A stretch of 64,000 bases of DNA, from positions 248,001 through 312,000 of the forward strand of contig NZ_CANLYK010000004.1 of the NCBI RefSeq assembly GCF_947495325.1, in the 5' to 3' direction. The translations under genes were made by a program, and so were the position numbers. The DNA is from an uncultured Allomuricauda sp. (GTDB taxonomy: Bacteria > Bacteroidota > Bacteroidia > Flavobacteriales > Flavobacteriaceae). This document shows, piece by piece, positions 26,320 to 35,125 of the stretch (position 1 is the stretch's first letter; each line of letters begins with the position of its first letter). The notes under the pieces were generated by a model. It did not search any database. It saw only the letters and a list, made by a program, of their open reading frames with translations, and was not told where the DNA came from.

Positions 26320-28284
26320 TTATCGTACGTACCAATCCAAATCCTGAGTACCTCCCGAGTTTGCCCAATTGGCAAATTTTGGATATTCAATATTTATTGG
26401 AACCATTTCTTGCGGGGGAACAAACTCATCAAAGATGTTCAGCGCCCATGGAAGGTTTGCGCTTGTTTTATAATATCTGTTTTCCGATGGATTACTATCG
26501 TCATTTGAAGTTCCCAGAAAATCAGCTTTGCTGGTTGGTTCAAAGTCTGGAAGATGAATTTCTTTGGCTCTGTCACCGTTTGAAATTAAAAAAGGATTGA
26601 AAGGTACTAACCCCAATTGCTCGTAGCTGACGGGTGTCCCTAAGTTAATGACCAGTTGAATGGTATCTCCTTCCATTTCCTTGGCATTGCCCACAACAAA
26701 TATTACAGTTTCGTCTGCTTCGGTTCCAGATTCAGTTCCATTGGAAGCTAGATTTATAAAGTCTGCATTAGTAACCTGTCCATCAACACTTTCCACAGCT
26801 GATGGATCAATGGGGAAAAACAATCCAAAACCATTTTCAAAGGCACCGCCAATATTATCTATGGTAAACGTTCCTTCTATACTTGTTACCTCATTTGATG
26901 TATTTGTGATGAGATTGAAACTATAGGAAACAACCAAATCATTAAAATCATAATCTCCTTGACTTGGCCACAAATCTTCATAGGCCAATACACCAGAAAG
27001 GTTTTCACTAGGCGAAAAATTATTAAAGGCTTTATTAACGTCAAAAGGAAAATCATCCAATTCATCATTTACACCATCGCCATCTTCATCATTGGCAGGG
27101 ATTAATGCAACTACATTAGTCAACTCTATGGACTCAACAGGGTTTGCGCGAGCATAAAATACGGCATCATTAAAATCTTCATCTGAATTTTCGTCTCTTC
27201 TTAGATCCTCAAAGGCTAAAAAATTAATTTCACGAGTGCTATCATATAATTGCACAACATGTGTATTTAAACTGGAGGACTCTGGGTTAAAACTAGGTTC
27301 TGAATAAAAAATATTATTGCCATCCCCAACTCCAGATCCATTCCATCCATTGGACACCAAAAACCAAGATATTACCGTATTTGGTTGAAAGCGACCTAAA
27401 AGAACTCGATCACCAGGTACTAACCCACCGGAAGAACCTACCATGGAAACATTTGGAAAAATAATGTTATGCGCTGTAATGTCATCTACGGAAGCTGGTT
27501 CCTCTCCCACTGGATAGGAATAATACCCTAAGGCATTTCTATATCCCGCTCCTTCAGAAACAAAGGTCACCCAGACATCGGCCAAGTCGGTCAAGACCAT
27601 ACTGGATTCACTGGAGTTGGATAAAAAATGTGGATTGGCCTCGGGGACCTTACTTCGCTCAGGAAGGGATGCATTAACATCATCCAACAGATTTTGCTCA
27701 ATTACATCGGGAAGTTCCATTTCTGTGGGGACTCCCTGACTATCAAAACCGCTTAAATAAGTATAGGGAACTTTTCCTGTAGTATTTGAGATTCCCTTGT
27801 TCCCCAACAATACTGTTTTTCCCTTTCCAGAGGTTGAACGCTCATACAAAGGTCTATAATCATATGAGACCGAACCATTTTCAACTGACAAACGAATATC
27901 TTTTGTTAATCCAATATAATCTGATATAAGAAGTACACTGTCAACCTGAGATTGTACCGTAAAGCGTTCTTCAAAATGGCCATTTGAATCAAAAGTTGCA
28001 CGTCCAAAAGAAATACTATCCTGCGTTCCTACCTTAGTATAAAGAGAAAACACAGCTCCATTTAAAAAGGTTGGCACATCAAGAGTAACATCGATTGTTC
28101 TACTGGTGGCATAATCAAAACTAGCCGAAACAGTAAAATCCCCTAAAGGATTATCTTCGTTATCATTATCATCGTCTGCTACGATTATGTCATCTGTTGG
28201 TTCACTTAAGTCACTTTCGCTTACACAATTTGCAAGTGAAACTGCAAGAACTAACAAGACTATAATTCTTAAAGCTTTATACAT
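26320..28284 (-). CDS. LruC/DUF4842 domain lipoprotein
   Basis: 654 residues. The ATG at 28284 gives MYKALRIIVLLVLAVSLANC with lipobox LANC (Cys20); an upstream TTG would place this lipoprotein signal internally, so it was rejected. An acidic linker follows (about 30-45), then a beta-rich region with a DUF4114-like segment (VISWFLVSNGWNG ... FEDLRRDENSDEDFNDAVFY, about 310-395), a thrombospondin-3-like Ca motif DEDGDGVNDELDDFP (about 408), and the LruC module with EDLWPSQGDYDFNDLVV and later DUF4842-type strands. It should be a surface or outer-membrane-anchored Ca-binding protein. Its position inside the EPS operon, with its own shared-type promoter, suggests it binds or anchors the polysaccharide; that is inference. 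Confidence 0.85.
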   Translation of the reverse strand: MYKALRIIVLLVLAVSLANCVSESDLSEPTDDIIVADDDNDNEDNPLGDFTVSASFDYATSRTIDVTLDVPTFLNGAVFSLYTKVGTQDSISFGRATFDSNGHFEERFTVQSQVDSVLLISDYIGLTKDIRLSVENGSVSYDYRPLYERSTSGKGKTVLLGNKGISNTTGKVPYTYLSGFDSQGVPTEMELPDVIEQNLLDDVNASLPERSKVPEANPHFLSNSSESSMVLTDLADVWVTFVSEGAGYRNALGYYSYPVGEEPASVDDITAHNIIFPNVSMVGSSGGLVPGDRVLLGRFQPNTVISWFLVSNGWNGSGVGDGNNIFYSEPSFNPESSSLNTHVVQLYDSTREINFLAFEDLRRDENSDEDFNDAVFYARANPVESIELTNVVALIPANDEDGDGVNDELDDFPFDVNKAFNNFSPSENLSGVLAYEDLWPSQGDYDFNDLVVSYSFNLITNTSNEVTSIEGTFTIDNIGGAFENGFGLFFPIDPSAVESVDGQVTNADFINLASNGTESGTEADETVIFVVGNAKEMEGDTIQLVINLGTPVSYEQLGLVPFNPFLISNGDRAKEIHLPDFEPTSKADFLGTSNDDSNPSENRYYKTSANLPWALNIFDEFVPPQEMVPINIEYPKFANWANSGGTQDLDWYVR

Positions 28285-28310
28285 TGTATATAGGTTAATA
28301 AAAACAATTG

Positions 28311-28374
28311 TAAATATTATCCTACATTTTAAGAAAGAAAAGTATTTGTTGTATAGAACCTGATTCGTGTTGTA
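28311..28374 (-). promoter_or_regulatory. Predicted LruC promoter with TACAACA direct repeats
   Basis: Read on the minus strand: TACAACA (28374-28368), 14 bp, TACAACA (28353-28347); period 21 bp, both copies perfect. The -7-like AATATTTA (28318-28311) starts 35 bp after the first base of the proximal copy. The block GTAGGATAATATTTAC (28325-28310) has the same distance to the repeats and to the start codon (25 bp) as its counterpart at rfbB. Confidence 0.6.
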
Positions 28375-28419
28375 AAGGGAAGACAACTATATATTTACTA
28401 AGCTATAATTGCCCTTTGT

Positions 28420-29316
28420 TTATGCTTGGTTGACCGTTCTTCCATGGGTCAAATTCCATGAAATGGCTCGCCAAAAAGCTCTTAAGTGCTGAAACTCTCT
28501 TTTTGCAATAAAAACAAGCGTGTTTTTAGGTATAGATACAAAGCACTGGAACAAAAGGCTAATGCAGAGTTGCAATGGTTTAAAGTTTCTGCGTGCAAAG
28601 AGAATCCTATTTCTTGAAATATAATAGGTTTTCAAGGGACTATATTTTCCCGTGGAGACTGATTCTTTATGTAGAATATGTGATTTTGGTTGATAATAAA
28701 TTTTATAGCCTGCTCTTTTTACCATTTCGGCCCAATCATGCTCTTCATAGTATAGAAAATAGATTTCGGTCATCATTCCCACATTTTCAACCACCGTTTT
28801 GGGAATCATCATTGCCGCTCCGTGTATGGATTGGGTTTCTCCCTCCTGATCAAAATCCCCATTATCTTTTTGATGATAGCCTATGCTGTTATTTCGTATA
28901 GTCCAATGATTCATTGGCGTATATCCTGCATATTGGATTAAAGTTGGGTTCCAATGAAATTTAATCTTTGGACTCACCATTCCAATGGTTTTATCCTCTT
29001 GAAGTGTTTTCACCAAAGGTTCAATAAAGTCTTTGGGAACAATAGTATCATTATTTATAAAAAGCAGGTAATCTCCTTGAGCCTGCTTAATCCCAAGATT
29101 ATTTCCACCGGCAAAACCGAGATTTTCGTCACTTTTTATCAGGATAACTTCAGGAAACTTCTCTTTTATGATATCTGGATTATCATTGGGAGAGGCATTA
29201 TCCACTATGATGACTTCATAATTTGGATAAGACAAACCCCTTATGGATTCCAACAAATCCAACGTAACTCCGGACTCGTTGTAGTTAATGGTTATGATTG
29301 ATACAAGTGGTTTCAT
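28420..29316 (-). CDS. Glycosyltransferase family 2 (rhamnosyltransferase-like)
   Basis: 298 residues. A GT-A enzyme with IITINYNESGVT, VDNASPNDN, the metal-site FINNDT (near 96) and GAAMMIPK, then EHDWAEMVKRAGYKIYY, a pattern common to rhamnosyl- and related transferases (WbbL-like). A C-terminal hydrophobic stretch (about 250-275) may bind the membrane. It is the last gene before the LruC promoter and follows the polymerase gene by 19 bp. Confidence 0.9.
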   Translation of the reverse strand: MKPLVSIITINYNESGVTLDLLESIRGLSYPNYEVIIVDNASPNDNPDIIKEKFPEVILIKSDENLGFAGGNNLGIKQAQGDYLLFINNDTIVPKDFIEPLVKTLQEDKTIGMVSPKIKFHWNPTLIQYAGYTPMNHWTIRNNSIGYHQKDNGDFDQEGETQSIHGAAMMIPKTVVENVGMMTEIYFLYYEEHDWAEMVKRAGYKIYYQPKSHILHKESVSTGKYSPLKTYYISRNRILFARRNFKPLQLCISLLFQCFVSIPKNTLVFIAKREFQHLRAFWRAISWNLTHGRTVNQA

Positions 29317-29335
29317 GGTTGATTTTATTTAGTAG

Positions 29336-30811
29336 TTAGGATGCAACATCCAATGCTAATTCGGCTTCTTTTTTCTCCATAATTTTCTTATCCAGTTTTG
29401 GAGCGATGAACATAAATACCATTCCTGCATACATTAATATACAAGTGGGGAATTGCCCGAAAATTCCATTCCCGTATGAAGCTGCCATTATTCCAAACAT
29501 ACCGCACACCAAAGCGGCAACTTGCCCTTTTAGCCAACCGTCCCGTATTTTGTACATTACATTATATGCGCCCGTAATCAAAACAAAAAAGAGTATGAAC
29601 AGGTGCAGATAAAGTCCAACAATTCCCGTATCTGCCCAAACCGCCACAAACCAGCTATCCGTAGCTGTATTGGCCAAAAAAGTGTTTGGGGAGAATCGTT
29701 TTCCCCAGTTTCCGGTGGAGCCAATACCCCCACCAAAAGGCCTGGTGGCCAGATATCCTTTTAATCTTGCCTGATTTTCAAACCGAACCTGTAAGGAAGC
29801 ATCATTGGGGTCAAAGGCTGTTCGCATTCTGCGTATTTGATCATTGTCATTACCAATGGTAGTATACTTGAAGAATACAAAAACGCTGATTCCTGCAAGT
29901 ACTCCCAATACTATACTTGGTATATGTTTTCTTATAATTATGAACATCATGCCTCCAGCTGCCGGCACGGCAATTGCGCCACGAGTTCCGGAAATCATCA
30001 TTCCCACAAGTCCCGCCAAACAGACAATAGCACAAAAAATTTGAAATTTTCTATTCTTTGTAAATAGCATCAACACACCAAAAACAACAGCTGCATGCCC
30101 TTGCGCGGCACCAAACTGACCTGCGTCGGAATAAAAAGAAAATATTCGAAGTTTTCCGAACAAGACATGGGTTACATCCCCCCCAGCATCTAACCAAGCC
30201 TGTTCAAAAGGGTCAACTCCAAAAATCAATTGTTGCATTCCCTTCATTGTGGCCAAAAGGGACAAAACACCCCAAATAATAAAGAATAATTGAAGGTCTT
30301 TTGGTTTGTTAAAAAGGATAAATACCAAAGGAATAAACATCCACATATAAAGGGACAATCCCCTCATTGCATAAAACCATGCAGCAATACTTACTGCTTC
30401 TGGGTTTACTATTTGAAATAAGGCGTAGCCAAACCAAACGGAAGCCAAAATAGTTAGTTGAGAACTTGCTCTGTTCCAGGGTACTTTTATTCGGAACGCC
30501 TTAAAGAACAACGCCAGATACATGAGAACCATCAATCCATCCATTAGTAACCCCCATGTCATGGGAACATATCTCCCAATACCCAAAACAAAAAAATTGA
30601 AAATAAGTACGGTTATTACCCCTATCCTAGGGTTTAGGAACAGTGCCCCTAAATACACAACAGCAAAAGGTACTACCATAACCCCAATACCTGCCACCAG
30701 TCCTTTGGTTGCAGTAAGATGCGCCGCAGTGAATACCACGGACAGAAGCATTAAAATAGGTAATGGTTTTTTTAAATAATCCGATCCCTGTGTAGTTTCA
30801 AAAGTATTCAT
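29336..30811 (-). CDS. O-antigen ligase/polymerase family membrane protein (Wzy-like)
   Basis: 491 residues with about twelve membrane helices and a large loop (about 320-375, RIRRMRTAFDPNDASLQVRF ... RPFGGGIGSTGNW) characteristic of the O-antigen ligase/Wzy superfamily (PF04932). The conserved Arg/Gly-rich R-P-F-G-G-G-I-G-S is present. In a cluster with flippase and chain-length protein, it is most likely the EPS polymerase acting at the periplasmic face. It shares one base with the flippase gene. Confidence 0.88.
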   Translation of the reverse strand: MNTFETTQGSDYLKKPLPILMLLSVVFTAAHLTATKGLVAGIGVMVVPFAVVYLGALFLNPRIGVITVLIFNFFVLGIGRYVPMTWGLLMDGLMVLMYLALFFKAFRIKVPWNRASSQLTILASVWFGYALFQIVNPEAVSIAAWFYAMRGLSLYMWMFIPLVFILFNKPKDLQLFFIIWGVLSLLATMKGMQQLIFGVDPFEQAWLDAGGDVTHVLFGKLRIFSFYSDAGQFGAAQGHAAVVFGVLMLFTKNRKFQIFCAIVCLAGLVGMMISGTRGAIAVPAAGGMMFIIIRKHIPSIVLGVLAGISVFVFFKYTTIGNDNDQIRRMRTAFDPNDASLQVRFENQARLKGYLATRPFGGGIGSTGNWGKRFSPNTFLANTATDSWFVAVWADTGIVGLYLHLFILFFVLITGAYNVMYKIRDGWLKGQVAALVCGMFGIMAASYGNGIFGQFPTCILMYAGMVFMFIAPKLDKKIMEKKEAELALDVAS

Positions 30812-32154
30812 TAGCCTAAATGTGTTTTAAGGTTTTTTAGGAAAAGAACACTTTCAGAAAGTATCTGCTTACTTTGAATCTGGATCTCATTCTTTAAATA
30901 ATAGAAACCTAAAAATATTCCCATTATGGTAAACAGAACCGTACCAACAGCAACGGCAACCAAACTTTTGAACACGAATACCGCCAAAAAATTCAGGATT
31001 ATATTCGCTGATGTCATCACCAAAACTTTATACAAATTCAATTTTGGTCTATTTATACTATCCAACAAAACACCTGTAAAACGATCTATGGGCAATAACA
31101 TAATGTAGACTGTAAACACTCTAAAAATCAGAGTCAACAATGGAAGTGAATCCAAATATTCATTTCCGCCCAAGAAAAGAACCATATGCTCTGCAAAGAC
31201 AAAAGCTACTAAAGCAACTGGGAAAAACAACAATGTGACAATGCCCACATATGAATAAAAAATCTTCTTAACCGCTGCCAGATCACCTTCAATTGATTTT
31301 TTGGACATTCGTGGGTATGCGGTCATGGCAAAGCTATGTAATGGTATCCCCAAAAGATCCGTCAATTTCAATGGAATGGCATACATGGCAATTCCCGCAG
31401 AACCTAAAATTGGACTCATTCCAATAATAAAAGTATCTGAACTCTTCAACAAGCTTGAACTTATCAAGGTTCCCATAGAATATTTTCCAAAATTGACCAA
31501 TTCCTTTTCCACTGTTCTGGTTGCGTGTCTCACATAGATCAGCCCATCCCATTTTTTAATGGAACACCAAACACCTGAAACCGCATTTACCGCAATATTT
31601 ACCCAAACGATTTCTAAAAGACCCAGTTTTAGCCACCACTGGTTTAAAATGAGAAACAAACAGAACAGGCCTACATTGGATAGCCTTACCACCATCATTC
31701 GTCTAAAATTCTGTTCTGCTTGAAACAAGGACATGGCATTGTTCCAACTTAGATTGGATAATGCCAAAAACGGATAGTAAAACAAGAACAATCGATATCC
31801 GTTATTAATTTCTAAGTTAAAAAAAAGCAGAGCTATATGAGCTCCCCAACATACAAATGTCAATACTCCCAAGAGCTTAAGATTGATTCTAAATGTGCAA
31901 CCTAATATGCATTTTTGCTTTTGATCATCTGCCCCAGATAATAAACGTACTGAAGACGTTCGGGTTAACCCAAAGCGCAAAAGATCTACAAAAGTGGCCA
32001 GGGTTATGAACAAAACCCATTCCCCAAAAAGTTCTTTACTCAATTGCCTTGTCAGTAACATAAAACTAACCAAGCCCAAAAAGGCAACGCTAACGTTTGC
32101 CATTAACGAAGACAGGTTTTTTTCCTTGCTTATATTTTTGAGTTTTCCCAACAT
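30811..32154 (-). CDS. Polysaccharide flippase (Wzx-like, MATE/MOP superfamily)
   Basis: 447 residues, about twelve membrane helices, N-terminal Polysacc_synt motif (LMANVSVAFLGLVSFMLLTRQLSKELFGEW). It should move lipid-linked repeat units across the inner membrane. It overlaps its neighbours by 1 bp on each side (Wzc-like upstream, Wzy-like downstream), supporting a Wzx/Wzy-dependent export unit. Confidence 0.9.
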   Translation of the reverse strand: MLGKLKNISKEKNLSSLMANVSVAFLGLVSFMLLTRQLSKELFGEWVLFITLATFVDLLRFGLTRTSSVRLLSGADDQKQKCILGCTFRINLKLLGVLTFVCWGAHIALLFFNLEINNGYRLFLFYYPFLALSNLSWNNAMSLFQAEQNFRRMMVVRLSNVGLFCLFLILNQWWLKLGLLEIVWVNIAVNAVSGVWCSIKKWDGLIYVRHATRTVEKELVNFGKYSMGTLISSSLLKSSDTFIIGMSPILGSAGIAMYAIPLKLTDLLGIPLHSFAMTAYPRMSKKSIEGDLAAVKKIFYSYVGIVTLLFFPVALVAFVFAEHMVLFLGGNEYLDSLPLLTLIFRVFTVYIMLLPIDRFTGVLLDSINRPKLNLYKVLVMTSANIILNFLAVFVFKSLVAVAVGTVLFTIMGIFLGFYYLKNEIQIQSKQILSESVLFLKNLKTHLG

Positions 32155-34385
32155 TAGGCAACTGATTCTTTAGTGAAAAATTTAAACTGAACAATCTTTT
32201 TCACCCAACTTCGGATCAATGATCTTTTCTTGGGCAGGTCGCCAACCACAGTTTCCATTTCCAGAACTTTAACCCCGTTCAAAATAATGCTTGGTTCCGG
32301 TCCGGTTGTAGCTTCTTTAAAAAGATCCAGTGCATTTTTGTCCGCTTCGCCCCACGCTCTGTTTGCTCGTGTTACCAGAAAGGTGTAATCCATTGTAGCT
32401 GCCAATTTAACCGGGAAAGGGTTTTTGATGATACTTGGAATTTCAAGAATCACAAAATCGAAGGTGTTGAAATCTGTAATTGAATTTTCAGTATCAAACT
32501 CTTGAACATTCGAAATCTTATATAGTTTATCACTTATTTCGTAGCTAATCCTATGGTAATTTTCCCCTACTAATTCCAAATTCTCTTCATCGTAGGTTAT
32601 GTGTAGAATTTTATATTCCAGTTCACATAATTTAGCAATCAGGTGTTTGCAAATAAATGTCTTGCCCTCATTCTCCTGAGTTGAAAACAGCATATTTATT
32701 ACAGGAACATTTTCTTTTTCCTTTTTAAATTGATTGAGTATTATATTTCTTGAAATGGCATTTACAGCTTTGTTTCCAAGATACGTGTAATCTATTTTTT
32801 TATTCTTGGCACTAATAACCGGAAAAATAGAGGACACTTTAAGTTCAATTTTATCTTCGGCCCTTTTGGCCGTATTTAGATTTCCATCCAACAACTCGAG
32901 TAATAGGATAGTGGCCGCCACCAAAATAAAACCAACCATTGAAGCAACTATTATTAAAAGTGCTCTTTTACTGGGTTTTGGGTTAATTGGAAAAAATGGA
33001 GCTTCTGTTAATTTAATATTGGATTTAAGTTCCACATTTTGCTGGCGTAATTTGGCTAGTCCCAAACTATGAAGCAAGCTCAAATATTCACGTTCAGCAA
33101 TATCAATTTTACGTTCTAACCGTTTCATGGTCGCACCCAATGGAGAAAATTTTTGGTATAGCTTTTGGAACTCCTTACGCTTTTCGTCCATAACCTTTAG
33201 TTGCGCTTTGGTTCCTTCAAACTCTATTGTTTTTTGAAGCCAATCTGACAAAACACTTGTCGACGCCAAGCTTTTGTGGTCATATTCGGTTTCGTAAATG
33301 GTATCAATGTTTTGGGCCAATTGCTCTTCAACTGCAGCTATTTTCTCCATTTTATCGGCTACTTCCCTTGCTTTTTTATCTTGATTAACCGAATCGGTCT
33401 CCATTCCCAAGGTCAACATGGAAACATCAAAACTTAGGGCGGACAGTTGTTTGCGCAATCGCATTATACGTTCACTAGAGACTCTCTTTAACTGGTGAAC
33501 CTCAAGCTTGGATTCCAAAATTCCCATCACGGCCTTTGCAGCGCTGTTCTCTCTAAATACCTCAAGATATTTTATTTCAAATTCTTCTTTCTCGGCGGCT
33601 ATGTGTTTTGTTTGTTCATAGTAGTTGATAATATTATTGGCTTGGTTAAATTGAAGTAACTCATCCTCTGCATCCCTTAAACTTATGGTAGATTTTCCCA
33701 ACTGTCCTTGAAAGTACTTTACAACAGCATCGGATTGGTTAACCTTGATATCAGCATTCAATTGGACAAAAACTTCGCAAAGAATCAGCAAAGTATTTTG
33801 ACAAATAGCAGGGTCCTCAGATTCAAATTCAATGTCCACAAAATCACTATTTGAAATTCTCCTAATACCTACCTTACTCGAAATCTTTTCTATACTATAA
33901 TCTGGATGGTCCAAATTGATCAACTGATAAATAAAGTTGGTATGATTGGATTCCTTCAGTTTTATAAAGTTTTCATAGGTTTTCTTCACATCACCTTTTA
34001 CAACTAATTGTTTTACCTCATTTGGTACTGCTTGCATTAGTTTCTGATACTTTTCGGATGAAATCACCTTAACGTTTGCATTCTCCAGGACCATATGTTG
34101 GGCAAACAACTTTAGCCCTACAATTTCCATTGTTGTTCGTGCCTTAATAAGATTTAAGAGGTTATCGTATGCAGTATTGGTAGCCCTAAAGTCAATTTTG
34201 GTGTTTTCAAGTTCAATGTTGGATCCCGTAGCAATTCCTGTATAAACCCTAGCTTTTGAATTGTAGGCTTTTGGTTCATCCAAAGTGAAATAGAATACCA
34301 ACGAAGCCAAGATTATTGGCATTGCAATTAGCAAACCAATGTGCCTGAGTAATAAACGAATAAAAAATAAGAGATTAAATTTCAT
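32154..34385 (-). CDS. Wzc-like polysaccharide co-polymerase with degenerate kinase domain
   Basis: 743 residues. It has an N-terminal Wzz segment with one helix (about 8-30), a long periplasmic coiled-coil region (about 200-440), the proline-rich PFFPINPKPSK before the second helix (about 475-495), and a C-terminal BY-kinase-like domain (about 530-715). The Walker A region reads STQENEGKTF rather than the canonical P-G-E-G-K-S/T. The A' strand is ILHITYDEEN rather than LLID-D-R. The C-terminus has no tyrosine cluster. It therefore looks like a chain-length co-polymerase that has lost autokinase activity. It lies 2 bp after the TolC-like gene. Confidence 0.88.
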   Translation of the reverse strand: MKFNLLFFIRLLLRHIGLLIAMPIILASLVFYFTLDEPKAYNSKARVYTGIATGSNIELENTKIDFRATNTAYDNLLNLIKARTTMEIVGLKLFAQHMVLENANVKVISSEKYQKLMQAVPNEVKQLVVKGDVKKTYENFIKLKESNHTNFIYQLINLDHPDYSIEKISSKVGIRRISNSDFVDIEFESEDPAICQNTLLILCEVFVQLNADIKVNQSDAVVKYFQGQLGKSTISLRDAEDELLQFNQANNIINYYEQTKHIAAEKEEFEIKYLEVFRENSAAKAVMGILESKLEVHQLKRVSSERIMRLRKQLSALSFDVSMLTLGMETDSVNQDKKAREVADKMEKIAAVEEQLAQNIDTIYETEYDHKSLASTSVLSDWLQKTIEFEGTKAQLKVMDEKRKEFQKLYQKFSPLGATMKRLERKIDIAEREYLSLLHSLGLAKLRQQNVELKSNIKLTEAPFFPINPKPSKRALLIIVASMVGFILVAATILLLELLDGNLNTAKRAEDKIELKVSSIFPVISAKNKKIDYTYLGNKAVNAISRNIILNQFKKEKENVPVINMLFSTQENEGKTFICKHLIAKLCELEYKILHITYDEENLELVGENYHRISYEISDKLYKISNVQEFDTENSITDFNTFDFVILEIPSIIKNPFPVKLAATMDYTFLVTRANRAWGEADKNALDLFKEATTGPEPSIILNGVKVLEMETVVGDLPKKRSLIRSWVKKIVQFKFFTKESVA

Positions 34386-34387
34386 TT

Positions 34388-35125
34388 CTAAATATTCAAA
34401 TCGGCTCCGATAATACCTTCCAAAGCCGTTACTGATGAAATAAATTCTGCCCGTTGCAATTCAAAGTTCATTGTTGCCTGGTTCATCATCTGTTGTAATC
34501 GGGTATATTCGGTAACATTGATTATGCCGTTCGCAAAATCTTTTTCTGCTCTTAACGACTGTACCCTGAAGTTGTCTACAATGGAACCGGAAATAAAAAA
34601 CAGCCTATGGGTCTTTAATAGATCATTGTATAATTCAACTACCTTTTGTTCCAATTCCATTTCGGCCACCTGTGTTTCAAAACGTGCTTTTTCCGCTTCC
34701 CCCTTTGCACTTTTTATGGCTGCCCTTCTATTAAGAATTGCTGATAGCGGGAGACGAAGGGAAACCCCAACATTATATCTGCTTTGTTCTGTTGAAAATA
34801 AAGTCTGACTTCCTGGATCTCCAGCAATTTGTGAGTTACTCAGGTTATCAAAAATTCCATAGTAATAACCTGCTTCCAAATTGATGTATTCCAACCAAGC
34901 CCTTTGCTCAGATGAAACAACACCATCTCTATATTTTTGTTCTGAGACGGTGACTTTTATGAATGGAGAGTATTCTTTGGCCATTTGGACCAATGAATCT
35001 ATTGGAGGTAATTTTTTGCTGATATCGTTTTCTTTCAGTCCATTTTCAATAAAATCATTTATAGACTGTCCAATCGATGTCTGCAGTATTAAAAAAACCA
35101 ATAAAAAGCCCCAAAATTTCCTCAT
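34388..35125 (-). CDS. Half-length TolC-family outer-membrane protein
   Basis: 245 residues with a signal peptide (FLLVFLILQTSIGQ, cleavage near 20) and one outer-membrane-efflux repeat: a helical hairpin with strands (RYNVGVSLRLPLSAILNRRAAI, about 115-137) and long helices (about 138-240). TolC proteins usually have two such repeats and about 450 residues, so this is one half. Helices are uninterrupted and the gene is tightly packed (1-bp overlap with the transferase, 2 bp to the Wzc-like gene), so it is not an obvious pseudogene. It may take the place of the Wza exporter, which is missing from the window. Confidence 0.83.
   Translation of the reverse strand: MRKFWGFLLVFLILQTSIGQSINDFIENGLKENDISKKLPPIDSLVQMAKEYSPFIKVTVSEQKYRDGVVSSEQRAWLEYINLEAGYYYGIFDNLSNSQIAGDPGSQTLFSTEQSRYNVGVSLRLPLSAILNRRAAIKSAKGEAEKARFETQVAEMELEQKVVELYNDLLKTHRLFFISGSIVDNFRVQSLRAEKDFANGIINVTEYTRLQQMMNQATMNFELQRAEFISSVTALEGIIGADLNI

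Noticed and set aside
28284..28386. Longer N-terminus for the LruC protein from an upstream TTG
   Set aside because: It would bury the lipoprotein signal and would run through the predicted promoter repeats.
34388..35125. TolC-like gene as a pseudogene fragment
   Set aside because: It has an intact signal peptide, continuous reading frame and coupled spacing to both neighbours, so it is kept as a functional half-length protein.
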